A stretch of 7,308 bases of DNA, from assembly GCA_002351725.1 (NCBI GenBank), contig DEHD01000038.1, forward strand, positions 1-7,308. Direction: 5' to 3'. A program made the position numbers and the translations under genes. The first letter of the stretch is position 1. Each line of letters opens with the position of its first letter. Below are positions 1 to 5,021 of this stretch, one piece after another. The notes under the pieces were generated by a model. That model made no database searches and was not told the DNA's origin. It was given only the letters and a program-made list of their open reading frames with translations. This stretch comes from Prevotella sp. UBA2809. GTDB lineage: Bacteria > Bacteroidota > Bacteroidia > Bacteroidales > Bacteroidaceae.

Positions 1-77
1 TTGTCCTTCACGCTCTGGAGCTCTGCTCCCATTTCTGCCACCTTAATAGTCAGCACATCGTTTTTAAGTTCTACCAT
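1..77 (-). CDS. Aldose 1-epimerase-like protein, N-terminal 25 residues (partial)
   Basis: Read leftward from the ATG at 77, the frame gives MVELKNDVLTIKV followed by AEMGAELQSVKD and runs off the left edge. The pattern 'short beta strand, LTIKVAEMGAELQS(I/V)KD' is how the aldose 1-epimerase / galactose-mutarotase-like family (LacX-type, about 290 aa) usually begins in Bacteroidota. These cytoplasmic enzymes interconvert alpha and beta anomers of sugars, but the catalytic His and Glu lie outside the window, so activity cannot be judged. There is no in-frame upstream start, and a Bacteroidota -7 box lies 35 bases upstream of the ATG. The gene is divergent from the SpoIIE phosphatase, with about 230 bases between the two starts. 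Confidence 0.75.
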   Translation of the reverse strand, partial: MVELKNDVLTIKVAEMGAELQSVKD

Positions 78-111
78 ATTTTCTCATTTTTAATTATCAG
101 TAATCCGCTGG

Positions 112-119
112 CAAAGATA
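112..119 (-). promoter_or_regulatory. Candidate -7 box for the epimerase-like gene
   Basis: On the minus strand this reads TATCTTTG, a match to the Bacteroidota -7 consensus TAnnTTTG. The nearest TTTG that could serve as a -33 box is at 144-147, which leaves 24 bases, longer than the usual 19-20. The upstream half is therefore weak. The predicted leader before the ATG at 77 is about 30 nt. Confidence 0.5.
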
Positions 120-187
120 AACAAAATTTTCAAAAGTTACTAACAAAATTCTCAATTTCTTTGTCCATCCACCTTCGCACCGCCCCC

Positions 188-232
188 GCCGCGCGGCATC
201 CCCCTGCCTGAATAGCGAAAAAAAACGCTATT
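188..232. promoter_or_regulatory. GC-rich palindrome plus 7-bp hairpin at the PP2C promoter
   Basis: A GC-rich patch in AT-rich surroundings contains the perfect palindrome GCCGCGCGGC (188-197). It is followed by an inverted repeat AATAGCG (211-217) / CGCTATT (226-232) around eight A residues. The right arm of the inverted repeat ends four bases before the TTG of the phosphatase -33 box. The placement fits an operator or a bidirectional terminator between the divergent genes; the sequence does not decide which. Confidence 0.4.
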
Positions 233-235
233 TTG

Positions 236-265
236 TTGTATGTATGTGAATTTTTTGTATATTTG
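236..265 (+). promoter_or_regulatory. Promoter of the TPR-SpoIIE phosphatase
   Basis: TTG (236-238), 19 bases, then TATATTTG (258-265) matches the sigma-ABfr (primary sigma factor) promoter of Bacteroidota. Transcription should start near 271, downstream of the ATG at 240, so that upstream ATG cannot be the translation start. The leader before the ATG at 309 is about 38 nt. Confidence 0.8.
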
Positions 266-308
266 CAGCAGAATTAGCAATTTGGCAATTTTTGGAACTA
301 TAAATGCA

Positions 309-2327
309 ATGAGAAAAAACCTTTTAATACTGGCATTATCTATTACCCTGATACCAATTTTGAATGGATGCAGTAAAGACGACGCCGACTTTAAGAAACG
401 ATGCGAAGAGGCAGAGCGAGTGGTTTACGAAGCCTATCTCGACAAGGACTACAAACGGATTCTGACGCTCACCGACAGCGTGAGAAAAGATGGTCTATTC
501 TCTGAGGGTAAGGCCTGCTACTGGATGGGTTATGCCTACGACCGACTGATGCGGAAACGCATGGCCGAACTGTATTGGAAGACGGGTATTGCGGCAGTTG
601 AGAACTCGACCGATGACGAAGACGTGCGCGTGTATGCCGGCATCACCAACCGACTGACGGGACTCCTCACTACATGGACCGAATATGAGGCCGCCCTGAA
701 AGTGGCCATACCCGCTACCGAACGACTCAAAAGTCTGGGCCGCGACACTACCAGCGAGTATACCAACATGCTCATCTATATAGGTTGCTGCAGGAGCCGA
801 CTGGGATTGAGCGACAAAAATACTTTCAACAGTCTGGAAGAGGCCTACAGTGCCCACCTTAACAACATCAAGCACTACCCTAATGCCATCAGCTACCGCG
901 ATGCCATCGTAGGTGTGATCAACATCTGTTACAACTATCTGGAAATAGGCGATTATGAGAACGCGCAAGTATGGCTTGAGCGCATGAAGCAACTGATTGA
1001 CGGCTATGAAAAGCAAGCCGACATGCGCCCCGACTACGCCGAAAAGCAGCAGGCGCGCTACGATATTTATATGGCCAGAGCCTTAGAGGGGCTGGGGCGT
1101 AAGGACGAAGCCGCCGAGGCCTACAGGAAGTTCTGCGAGACCGATTTCTTTAAAACGGCAGAAGGCAACATACTGGCCAGCGACTATCTGCGATTGGCTG
1201 GCCGATGGCAGGATGCTGCCGACAACTTCGGAAGCATGAACGAAATGATGAAGGCCTACGGCACCAGCTATTCGCTGGAGAACATACAGAAAATGCTGCT
1301 CAAGAAATACGAAGTGAACATGAAGGCCGGTCGACTGGACACAGCCCGCGCCGTGAGCATCAGCATCACCGAGCAACTCGACTCGGCCATCACGCTTTCG
1401 CGCAGCGCCGAAGCTCGCGAAGAAGCTGCTGTACACCAGAAGGAACTGGAGATGACCGCTGAGAACGAGCGATACATGCGCCAACAGCACATCACCCGAC
1501 TCGCAATTATGGCGGCTGTCATCCTCTTGCTCTTCGTTTACATCGTGGTGCGCCATCGTGTGCAAGCCCGCCTGGCAAAAGTAAAGGCTGAGCAAGAACG
1601 CATACAGAGCGAACTTCGAATCGCACGCGATATCCAAATGTCGATGGTGCCCGACGTGTTCCCTGAGCGAGAAGGCATCAACATGTTTGCCTATATGAAA
1701 CCTGCCAAGGAAGTAGGCGGCGACCTTTATGGCTATATACTACACGATGATAAACTCTATGTGGCAGTTGGCGATGTCTCGGGTAAGGGAGTTCCCGCGT
1801 CGCTATTTATGGCGCAGGCCACCCGACTATTCCAGACAATGGCCAAGCAAAACATGATGCCTGCAGAGATATGCACCCGCATGAACGATGCCCTCTCAGG
1901 CGAGGATAACGAGAACGGTATGTTTGTTACCTTCTGGCTTGGACTTGTTGATCTGCCCACGGGCCATCTCTATTACTGCAACGCAGGTCATAATCCTCCA
2001 GTGATAGGCGGTGGCGATAATCAATGCGAATTTCTTGAGATGAATCCTAACGCCCCAATCGGTCTGTGGCCCGGACTCGAGTATGAAGGCGAAGAAATCG
2101 ATTGTATTAAGAATCGTCCGTTGTTAATTTATACCGATGGATTAAATGAGGCCGAGAATCCTCAGTTGGAGCAGTTTGGCGATGAACGCCTCCTTGCAAC
2201 TCTTCGGGAAACAAACTTCGAAAACGCTGTGCAGGTCATAGAGTCGCTTAAGCAAGCTGTTGAGACCTTCCGTAATGGTGCCGAACCAAACGACGATCTC
2301 ACGATGATGTGCCTCAACATCAGCTAA
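309..2327 (+). CDS. TPR-sensor, membrane-spanning PP2C/SpoIIE-family serine phosphatase
   Basis: The protein is 672 aa when started at the ATG at 309. That start gives a clean lipoprotein-type signal MRKNLLILALSITLIPILNGC (residues 1-21, lipobox LNGC, Cys21) and lies downstream of the promoter; the in-frame ATG at 240 does not. Residues about 35-365 are helical, TPR-like repeats (for example ACYWMGYAYDRL), expected outside the membrane. An Ala/Glu-rich coiled coil at 366-394 leads to a membrane helix at 398-414, then a second coiled coil with the RsbU-type motif ARDIQMSMVP (439-448). The SpoIIE/PP2C phosphatase domain fills the rest. Its metal-binding aspartates are visible: D472 in GGDLYGY, D489 in GDVSGKGVPASL, D610 in YTDGLNEAE, and D662/D663 in NDDLTMM. 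Family members dephosphorylate Ser/Thr on anti-sigma antagonists in partner switching; the target here is unknown. Downstream is a pseudokinase gene with a very similar promoter. Confidence 0.93.
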   Translation: MRKNLLILALSITLIPILNGCSKDDADFKKRCEEAERVVYEAYLDKDYKRILTLTDSVRKDGLFSEGKACYWMGYAYDRLMRKRMAELYWKTGIAAVENSTDDEDVRVYAGITNRLTGLLTTWTEYEAALKVAIPATERLKSLGRDTTSEYTNMLIYIGCCRSRLGLSDKNTFNSLEEAYSAHLNNIKHYPNAISYRDAIVGVINICYNYLEIGDYENAQVWLERMKQLIDGYEKQADMRPDYAEKQQARYDIYMARALEGLGRKDEAAEAYRKFCETDFFKTAEGNILASDYLRLAGRWQDAADNFGSMNEMMKAYGTSYSLENIQKMLLKKYEVNMKAGRLDTARAVSISITEQLDSAITLSRSAEAREEAAVHQKELEMTAENERYMRQQHITRLAIMAAVILLLFVYIVVRHRVQARLAKVKAEQERIQSELRIARDIQMSMVPDVFPEREGINMFAYMKPAKEVGGDLYGYILHDDKLYVAVGDVSGKGVPASLFMAQATRLFQTMAKQNMMPAEICTRMNDALSGEDNENGMFVTFWLGLVDLPTGHLYYCNAGHNPPVIGGGDNQCEFLEMNPNAPIGLWPGLEYEGEEIDCIKNRPLLIYTDGLNEAENPQLEQFGDERLLATLRETNFENAVQVIESLKQAVETFRNGAEPNDDLTMMCLNIS

Positions 2328-2330
2328 CAT

Positions 2331-2361
2331 AAATGGCTCGCATATCTGCAAGCCATTTTTT
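2331..2361 (+). terminator. Intrinsic terminator after the phosphatase
   Basis: AAATGGCT (2331-2338) pairs with AGCCATTT (2351-2358). An inner GCA/TGC extension crosses one C-A mismatch around a TATC loop, and the right arm runs into TTTTTT. It begins three bases after the phosphatase stop codon, so the next gene probably relies on its own promoter. Confidence 0.85.
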
Positions 2362-2388
2362 GTTAAACAGCATTTTTTTGCATTTTTA

Positions 2389-2420
2389 TTTGGTACTCTA
2401 GTAAAAGTTTTATATATTTG
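2389..2420 (+). promoter_or_regulatory. Promoter of the pseudokinase gene
   Basis: TTTG (2389-2392), 20 bases, TATATTTG (2413-2420) is a near-ideal Bacteroidota promoter. From the -7 box into the transcript (2413-2430) it matches 17 of 18 bases of the phosphatase promoter region (258-275), including GCAGC and GAATT. Confidence 0.82.
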
Positions 2421-2475
2421 CAGCCGAATTGATAATCAATTATCCTTTTGGAAACGAATATAATTTTATATTACT

Positions 2476-3297
2476 ATGGGTTTAATCTTAATAACAATTA
2501 TTTGTCTGACAGCCGTGTTCGGCGCAGCGTTTTATTTCTTCTATCGTCACTTTGTACATCGCATCAAGAAAGAATACAAGCGAGCACAAAGAAGCGAAAA
2601 ACTCAAGTCGGTATTCCTGGAGAACATCAGTCGTTCACTCCGCACACCTATCAATGCTATCCTGGGTTATAGCAATCTTATTCTTGAAGAGAGCGGTGAT
2701 TCTATGAACTCTGTACAAATCAAGGATATGGCCAAGAACATCAAGAACGACAGCGAGCAAGTGCTTTCATACATTCATCAACTTGTTCAGCTGGCAAGCT
2801 TCGATGGCAATATGCCTGCCTTCACCGAGGTTGAGGTTAACCTGGCCGAGCTCATGGCTTCCTATCGCAGAGAGACCATGACCCTCGTAAAGCCCGGTGT
2901 GTATGTCGAGACCCGAAGCGACCTCTCGCCCCATTGCAAGGCAAGGCTCGACACTAACTTTATGCACCAGCTGATGATGCATCTGCTCACCGATGCGGCT
3001 AAGTTCACCTCTGCTGGAAATATCATTATCAACTACGGTAAAGACAATGGCTACCTGATGGTTTCCATTTCATACTATGGAAACTCTAATGCCGATCTGC
3101 TGTCGCAAGACCTATACACATTCCTTCAGAAAGACGCGCTCGACCTTACCAAGGATAATTCTGCCTTAGGTTTGTCGATGTGTAAGGCCATTGTCGATTC
3201 GCTTGGAGGTCATCTTGACATAGAGTCAGAAAACGGTCGAAAGACGGTTGCTTCATTCAAATTCCCCTGTAAGATGAAAGACTGTTATAGGAAATAA
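2476..3297 (+). CDS. Membrane-anchored degenerate histidine kinase (predicted pseudokinase)
   Basis: A 273-aa protein with one N-terminal membrane helix (about residues 2-23), a basic juxtamembrane helix (24-45), a HisKA-like dimerisation segment (about 44-105) and a HATPase_c-like domain (about 150-270). The overall order is that of a sensor kinase. The H-box reads ENISRSLRTPINAILGY, so Arg53 (CGT, 2632-2634) replaces the phospho-acceptor His and Ser54 replaces the usual Glu. The N-box reads HLLTDAAKFT, with His169 and Asp173 where Asn is expected. The G1 box (DxGxG) is replaced by YYGNSN (200-205). Only the G2-like NSALGLSM (228-235) and the closing GGHLDIES remain. ATP use and autophosphorylation therefore look lost, while the fold and membrane anchor are kept. 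A regulatory or scaffold role with the neighbouring phosphatase is inference. No receiver gene lies in the window. No clear terminator follows. Confidence 0.88.
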   Translation: MGLILITIICLTAVFGAAFYFFYRHFVHRIKKEYKRAQRSEKLKSVFLENISRSLRTPINAILGYSNLILEESGDSMNSVQIKDMAKNIKNDSEQVLSYIHQLVQLASFDGNMPAFTEVEVNLAELMASYRRETMTLVKPGVYVETRSDLSPHCKARLDTNFMHQLMMHLLTDAAKFTSAGNIIINYGKDNGYLMVSISYYGNSNADLLSQDLYTFLQKDALDLTKDNSALGLSMCKAIVDSLGGHLDIESENGRKTVASFKFPCKMKDCYRK

Positions 3298-3354
3298 CGA
3301 TGAATCAACACGCTTTTAACAGAGGGAGGGGTGGTTCCTTTGGAATAAATATTG

Positions 3355-3362
3355 TATTTTTG
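3355..3362 (+). promoter_or_regulatory. -7 box for the 3367-3620 RNA candidate
   Basis: TATTTTTG followed by CAGC matches TAnnTTTG and carries the same GCAGC extension as the two upstream promoters. The nearest TTTG is at 3339-3342, only 12 bases away, so the -33 half is not convincing. Initiation is expected near 3367-3370. Confidence 0.55.
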
Positions 3363-3366
3363 CAGC

Positions 3367-3620
3367 GTCTCACTAATAGTAATAATAGTTTCAGAGCTAT
3401 AATATAGAACGAATAAGAAAAAAGGTAATAGAAATGGCTTATCATTTTTTGATCCATTTTTTAGTTAGCTAATAGTAGATTTAGGTTAAGGAGTTGATCT
3501 TCAAAATAGTTTTATGTTTCATACGGTGAGACAATAATAGCGGCCAGCTGTGATAGCTTGTCAACCGTTCTATAAGCTCTAAATGGGATATGCAGTGATG
3601 CATATCCCATTATTTTTTTT
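3367..3620 (+). ncRNA. Candidate structured non-coding RNA, about 250 nt
   Basis: The segment lies between a -7 box and a perfect terminator and has no ORF of useful size. Its ends can pair over a long range: AGAGCT (3393-3398) with AGCTCT (3575-3580), and TATAGAACG (3403-3411) with CGTTCTATA (3566-3574). That is 15 bp interrupted only by a 4-nt bulge. A second hairpin sits inside: AAATGG/CCATTT plus ATCA/TGAT around T-rich loops (about 3432-3459), followed by a T-run that could act as an internal terminator. That hairpin overlaps a possible 12-codon peptide starting at 3434 (MAYHFLIHFLVS). I do not recognise the family; signatures of tmRNA, RNase P and SRP RNA are not seen. A 6S-like RNA or an unnamed Bacteroidales RNA is possible. 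Confidence 0.45.
3582..3620 (+). terminator. Strong intrinsic terminator
   Basis: AATGGGATATGCA (3582-3594) pairs perfectly with TGCATATCCCATT (3599-3611) around a GTGA loop. The 13-bp stem is followed by A and eight T. It ends the RNA candidate and should block read-through into the winged-helix fragment. Confidence 0.92.
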
Positions 3621-3692
3621 CTACAGGCCCATGCATGATGTGGTGCCAAGTGCTGTAACAATCGCCGTTGCGATTGACGCAATCATCTGTAC
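3621..3692 (-). pseudogene. Truncated smalltalk protein gene (second copy)
   Basis: Read leftward this stretch encodes VQMIASIATAIVTALGT plus TSCMGL and a TAG stop (3621-3623). It aligns without gaps to residues 11-33 of the intact smalltalk protein at 6280-6381 (VQIIASVATAIVTALGA, TSCMNM). The first ten residues (MTKRETIKFI) are missing: upstream of the GTA codon the sequence is unrelated and has an in-frame TAA. Homology stops sharply at 3692, where the rightward winged-helix fragment begins, so the point looks like a recombination scar. An internal ATG at 3686 could give a 21-aa peptide, but no promoter or companion HU gene is visible. Confidence 0.75.
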
Positions 3693-3694
3693 GT

Positions 3695-3793
3695 CAGATA
3701 GTTATATTGCAAATGGTGTTGGCTGATTCCAAAGATGTCACCAAAGATGTCACCAAAGAACTGCCTGAAAGACAATTAGTTATATTGCAAATG
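3695..3793 (+). repeat. In-frame 78-bp duplication with nested 12-bp tandem repeats
   Basis: The end of the unit, AGTTATATTGCAAATG, occurs at 3700-3715 and again at 3778-3793, 78 bases (26 codons) apart; the encoded octapeptides are RQIVILQM and RQLVILQM. Between them the 12-base unit AAAGATGTCACC is repeated at 3731-3742 and 3743-3754, with a partial third copy to 3760, encoding KDVT KDVT KE. Confidence 0.7.
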
Positions 3794-3982
3794 ATAAGTG
3801 CAAATGCTTCTATTACAATTTCAGCAATGTCACAAAAGACAGGGGTTGTAATTAGAACTATCAAGCGCGATATTGAAAACTTGCAAACAAGTGGTTGTCT
3901 CACTCGTAAAGGTGGTCGAAAGGATGGCGAATGGCTGCTGACAGAATTAGGTCTAGCGACGCTTGAGAAACTGAAGAAATAG
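3695..3982 (+). pseudogene. C-terminal winged-helix fragment of a DNA-binding/ATP-binding regulator
   Basis: The frame ending at 3982 encodes a linker rich in KDVTK repeats, then ERQLVILQMI and the helix-turn-helix SAMSQKTGVVIRTIKRDI, closing with GCLTRKGGRKDGEWLL. 'DVTKDVTKEL + winged helix' is the usual tail of COG2865-type regulators (AlbA_2 domain plus divergent ATPase domain, commonly 400-550 aa). The large N-terminal part is absent. The frame can be opened from a TTG at 3668, but those first residues are antisense to the smalltalk remnant. The first sensible start is the ATG at 3713 (89 aa). No promoter box precedes it and a strong terminator lies upstream, so I treat it as a remnant; a small expressed DNA-binding protein cannot be excluded. 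Confidence 0.6.
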
Positions 3983-4002
3983 ATAAATAACAAACCCCAT
4001 CC

Positions 4003-4035
4003 AGCCCTGATACAATAATGTATTAGGGCTTTTTT
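4003..4035 (+). terminator. Intrinsic terminator after the winged-helix fragment
   Basis: AGCCCT (4003-4008) pairs with AGGGCT (4025-4030), with an inner ATAC/GTAT extension and an AATAAT loop, followed by TTTTT. Its right arm and T-run lie inside the first copy of the 32-bp direct repeat. Confidence 0.85.
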
Positions 4036-4054
4036 CTTGCCCCAATCCAAACTT
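4023..4054. repeat. 32-bp direct repeat, copy 1
   Basis: A 32-base stretch starting TTAGGGCTTTTTTCTTG and ending CCCCAATCCAAACTT is identical to 5022-5053. The copies are 999 bases apart in the same orientation and enclose the 208-aa gene and its convergent small-RNA unit. Copy 1 supplies the right arm of a working terminator. Confidence 0.95.
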
Positions 4055-4172
4055 TTCTCTCTTTCCGCTTGTAAATCCAAAGATGTCACAGGACTGTTAC
4101 TTGACAGCCTCGCAATTGGAAATGTATTTTGGAAAAGTGACTTGCATGTTAACCACTTTTTTGTTATTGGTC

Positions 4173-4203
4173 TTGGAGATTCCAAATAATTGTGTTACCT
4201 TTG
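4173..4203 (+). promoter_or_regulatory. Promoter of the 208-aa nuclease-like gene
   Basis: TTG (4173-4175), 20 bases, TACCTTTG (4196-4203) fits the Bacteroidota promoter. The predicted start near 4209 gives a leader of about 30 nt before the ATG at 4239. The sequence around the -7 box (AAATAAT, then TACCTTTG) resembles that at 5115-5133. Confidence 0.75.
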
Positions 4204-4238
4204 TACCCGCTTAGAAAATTAAAACGACTGATCAACAA

Positions 4239-4865
4239 ATGACTGATGATATACTAACAGAATCATATCCTCTCTATGAGGAGGAAGAAGCTGGCCTGGG
4301 TTTGATGGTGGCTGAACCGCCTTATAGGGAATTATCCTCATTGCTGGAAGATTTACTCAGTGTAAAAGGCTCTTCTTTCGTGAGTCTGCTGAAAGAGATT
4401 ACCTCACATAACGAGTTTAAACCGCTTGATGGCGAGAATGGTATCTTTATTACAGGTGGCGAAAAGGCAGAAGATTACGCCAATTTGCTTAGTGCTGCTC
4501 GTAAAGCAGTAGGGTATGGGTATCGAGTTTTTATATTGCCAAACCCTAAGAACATTCGTACTGCAGATTTTATTTTCGAGCGCAAGGGTGTATATAAAAT
4601 GTTTGACTTGAAGACAATAATGGGAAAGTCTTCTGCAGAGAATCGTCTGCTTGAGTCTATCGGTCAAACTAACCATGTGTTGTTGAACATGGCTACTGAT
4701 TATGAACCACGATTACTTGCAAAGGATGTTAAAACCTATTTTGAGGCAAATAAGAATGCTCGAGAAGTACTTATAATTAAAGGAAATAAGTTCTTGTCTG
4801 TATCAAGGCAATTTGTTGAAGGTAAGGATTATTTCAAAATGTTTATAAAGAGGTATCTAAAATAA
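4239..4865 (+). CDS. CdiA-C/MuF-like putative nuclease (orphan toxin domain), 208 aa
   Basis: The start is the first in-frame ATG after the promoter; there is no signal peptide or membrane segment. Residues 1-66 are acidic and helical (EEEEAGL, SSLLEDLLSV). From about residue 69 the layout matches PD-(D/E)XK-like toxin domains found at the C-termini of CdiA and phage MuF proteins: a helix with E75/E78 before LLSAARKAVGYGYRVFILP, a strand with Asp110 (RTADFIF), Asp123-Leu-Lys125 (KMFDLKTI) as the D-x-K element, a helix with Q143 (SIGQTNHVLL), then a late strand EVLIIKG (176-182). In such families these residues bind metal and cleave tRNA or DNA. Here the domain stands alone with its own promoter and terminator and no adjacent immunity gene. 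It lies inside the 32-bp direct-repeat unit. The gene is secure; the nuclease function is inferred from pattern only. Confidence 0.85.
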   Translation: MTDDILTESYPLYEEEEAGLGLMVAEPPYRELSSLLEDLLSVKGSSFVSLLKEITSHNEFKPLDGENGIFITGGEKAEDYANLLSAARKAVGYGYRVFILPNPKNIRTADFIFERKGVYKMFDLKTIMGKSSAENRLLESIGQTNHVLLNMATDYEPRLLAKDVKTYFEANKNAREVLIIKGNKFLSVSRQFVEGKDYFKMFIKRYLK

Positions 4866-4892
4866 AAAAGAGTTGCGATTGCAACTCTTTTT
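4865..4892. terminator. Bidirectional terminator between the 208-aa gene and the convergent RNA
   Basis: AAAAAGAGTTGC (4865-4876) pairs perfectly with GCAACTCTTTTT (4881-4892) around GATT. A-runs and T-runs on both sides make it usable from either strand. It overlaps the last base of the 208-aa gene's stop codon. Confidence 0.9.
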
Positions 4893-4963
4893 AAAATGGG
4901 TAGTGTCGATATAGTCTTGCCCTCTCGGGAAACTTACCCGGATAGCCAAAACTTACGTTTTGA
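4865..4963 (-). ncRNA. Candidate small RNA, about 100 nt, convergent with the nuclease-like gene
   Basis: A near-consensus leftward promoter (4969-5000) and the shared terminator (4865-4892) define a transcript of about 98 nt with no ORF. It folds into a CAAAAC/GTTTTG hairpin (4947-4962), a CGGG/CCCG hairpin (about 4926-4940), an unpaired stretch, and the terminator stem. Its 3' end is complementary only to the end of the 208-aa gene's transcript, so it could act on that mRNA's 3' end, act elsewhere, or bind a protein. I do not recognise the family. Confidence 0.5.
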
Positions 4964-4968
4964 CGCTG

Positions 4969-5000
4969 CAAAGATATGAAATCTTTCAATAAGTTCCAAA
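4969..5000 (-). promoter_or_regulatory. Leftward promoter of the convergent small RNA
   Basis: On the minus strand: TTTG (4997-5000), 20 bases, TATCTTTG (4969-4976) followed by CAGC. Both boxes and the spacing match the Bacteroidota consensus. Confidence 0.78.
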
Positions 5001-5021
5001 TATTTTGGTACTTTTTTTATT

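Noticed and set aside
240..308. Upstream in-frame ATG at 240 as the start of the phosphatase
   Set aside because: It lies between the -33 and -7 boxes, upstream of the predicted transcription start, and would bury the lipoprotein signal that begins at 309.
495..1637. Several minus-strand ORFs of 79-184 aa inside the phosphatase gene
   Set aside because: Shadows of the sense frame, which has continuous domain structure.
3388..3411. GTTTCAGAGCTATAATATAGAACG resembles the start of a type II-A CRISPR repeat
   Set aside because: There is only one copy, no spacers and no Cas genes; the AGAGCTAT resemblance is short. The segment is better explained by pairing with 3566-3580.
3367..3532. GTCTCAC (3367-3373) and GTGAGAC (3526-3532) could form a pseudoknot with the long-range stem
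   Set aside because: A 7-base complement is expected by chance within 250 nt, so I do not use it as evidence.
3367..3620. Retron ncRNA (paired ends like a1/a2)
   Set aside because: No reverse transcriptase gene in the window and no recognisable branching-G context.
3668..3712. TTG start at 3668 for the winged-helix ORF
   Set aside because: The first nine codons are antisense to the smalltalk remnant; real homology starts at about 3695.
3694..4185. 163-aa minus-strand ORF
   Set aside because: Antisense to the regulator fragment, crosses a terminator and the direct repeat, and shows no family pattern.
4865..4963. SRP (4.5S) RNA on the minus strand
   Set aside because: Length is right, but the conserved GGAA-tetraloop stem with GGUCAGG...AGCAGC is absent.
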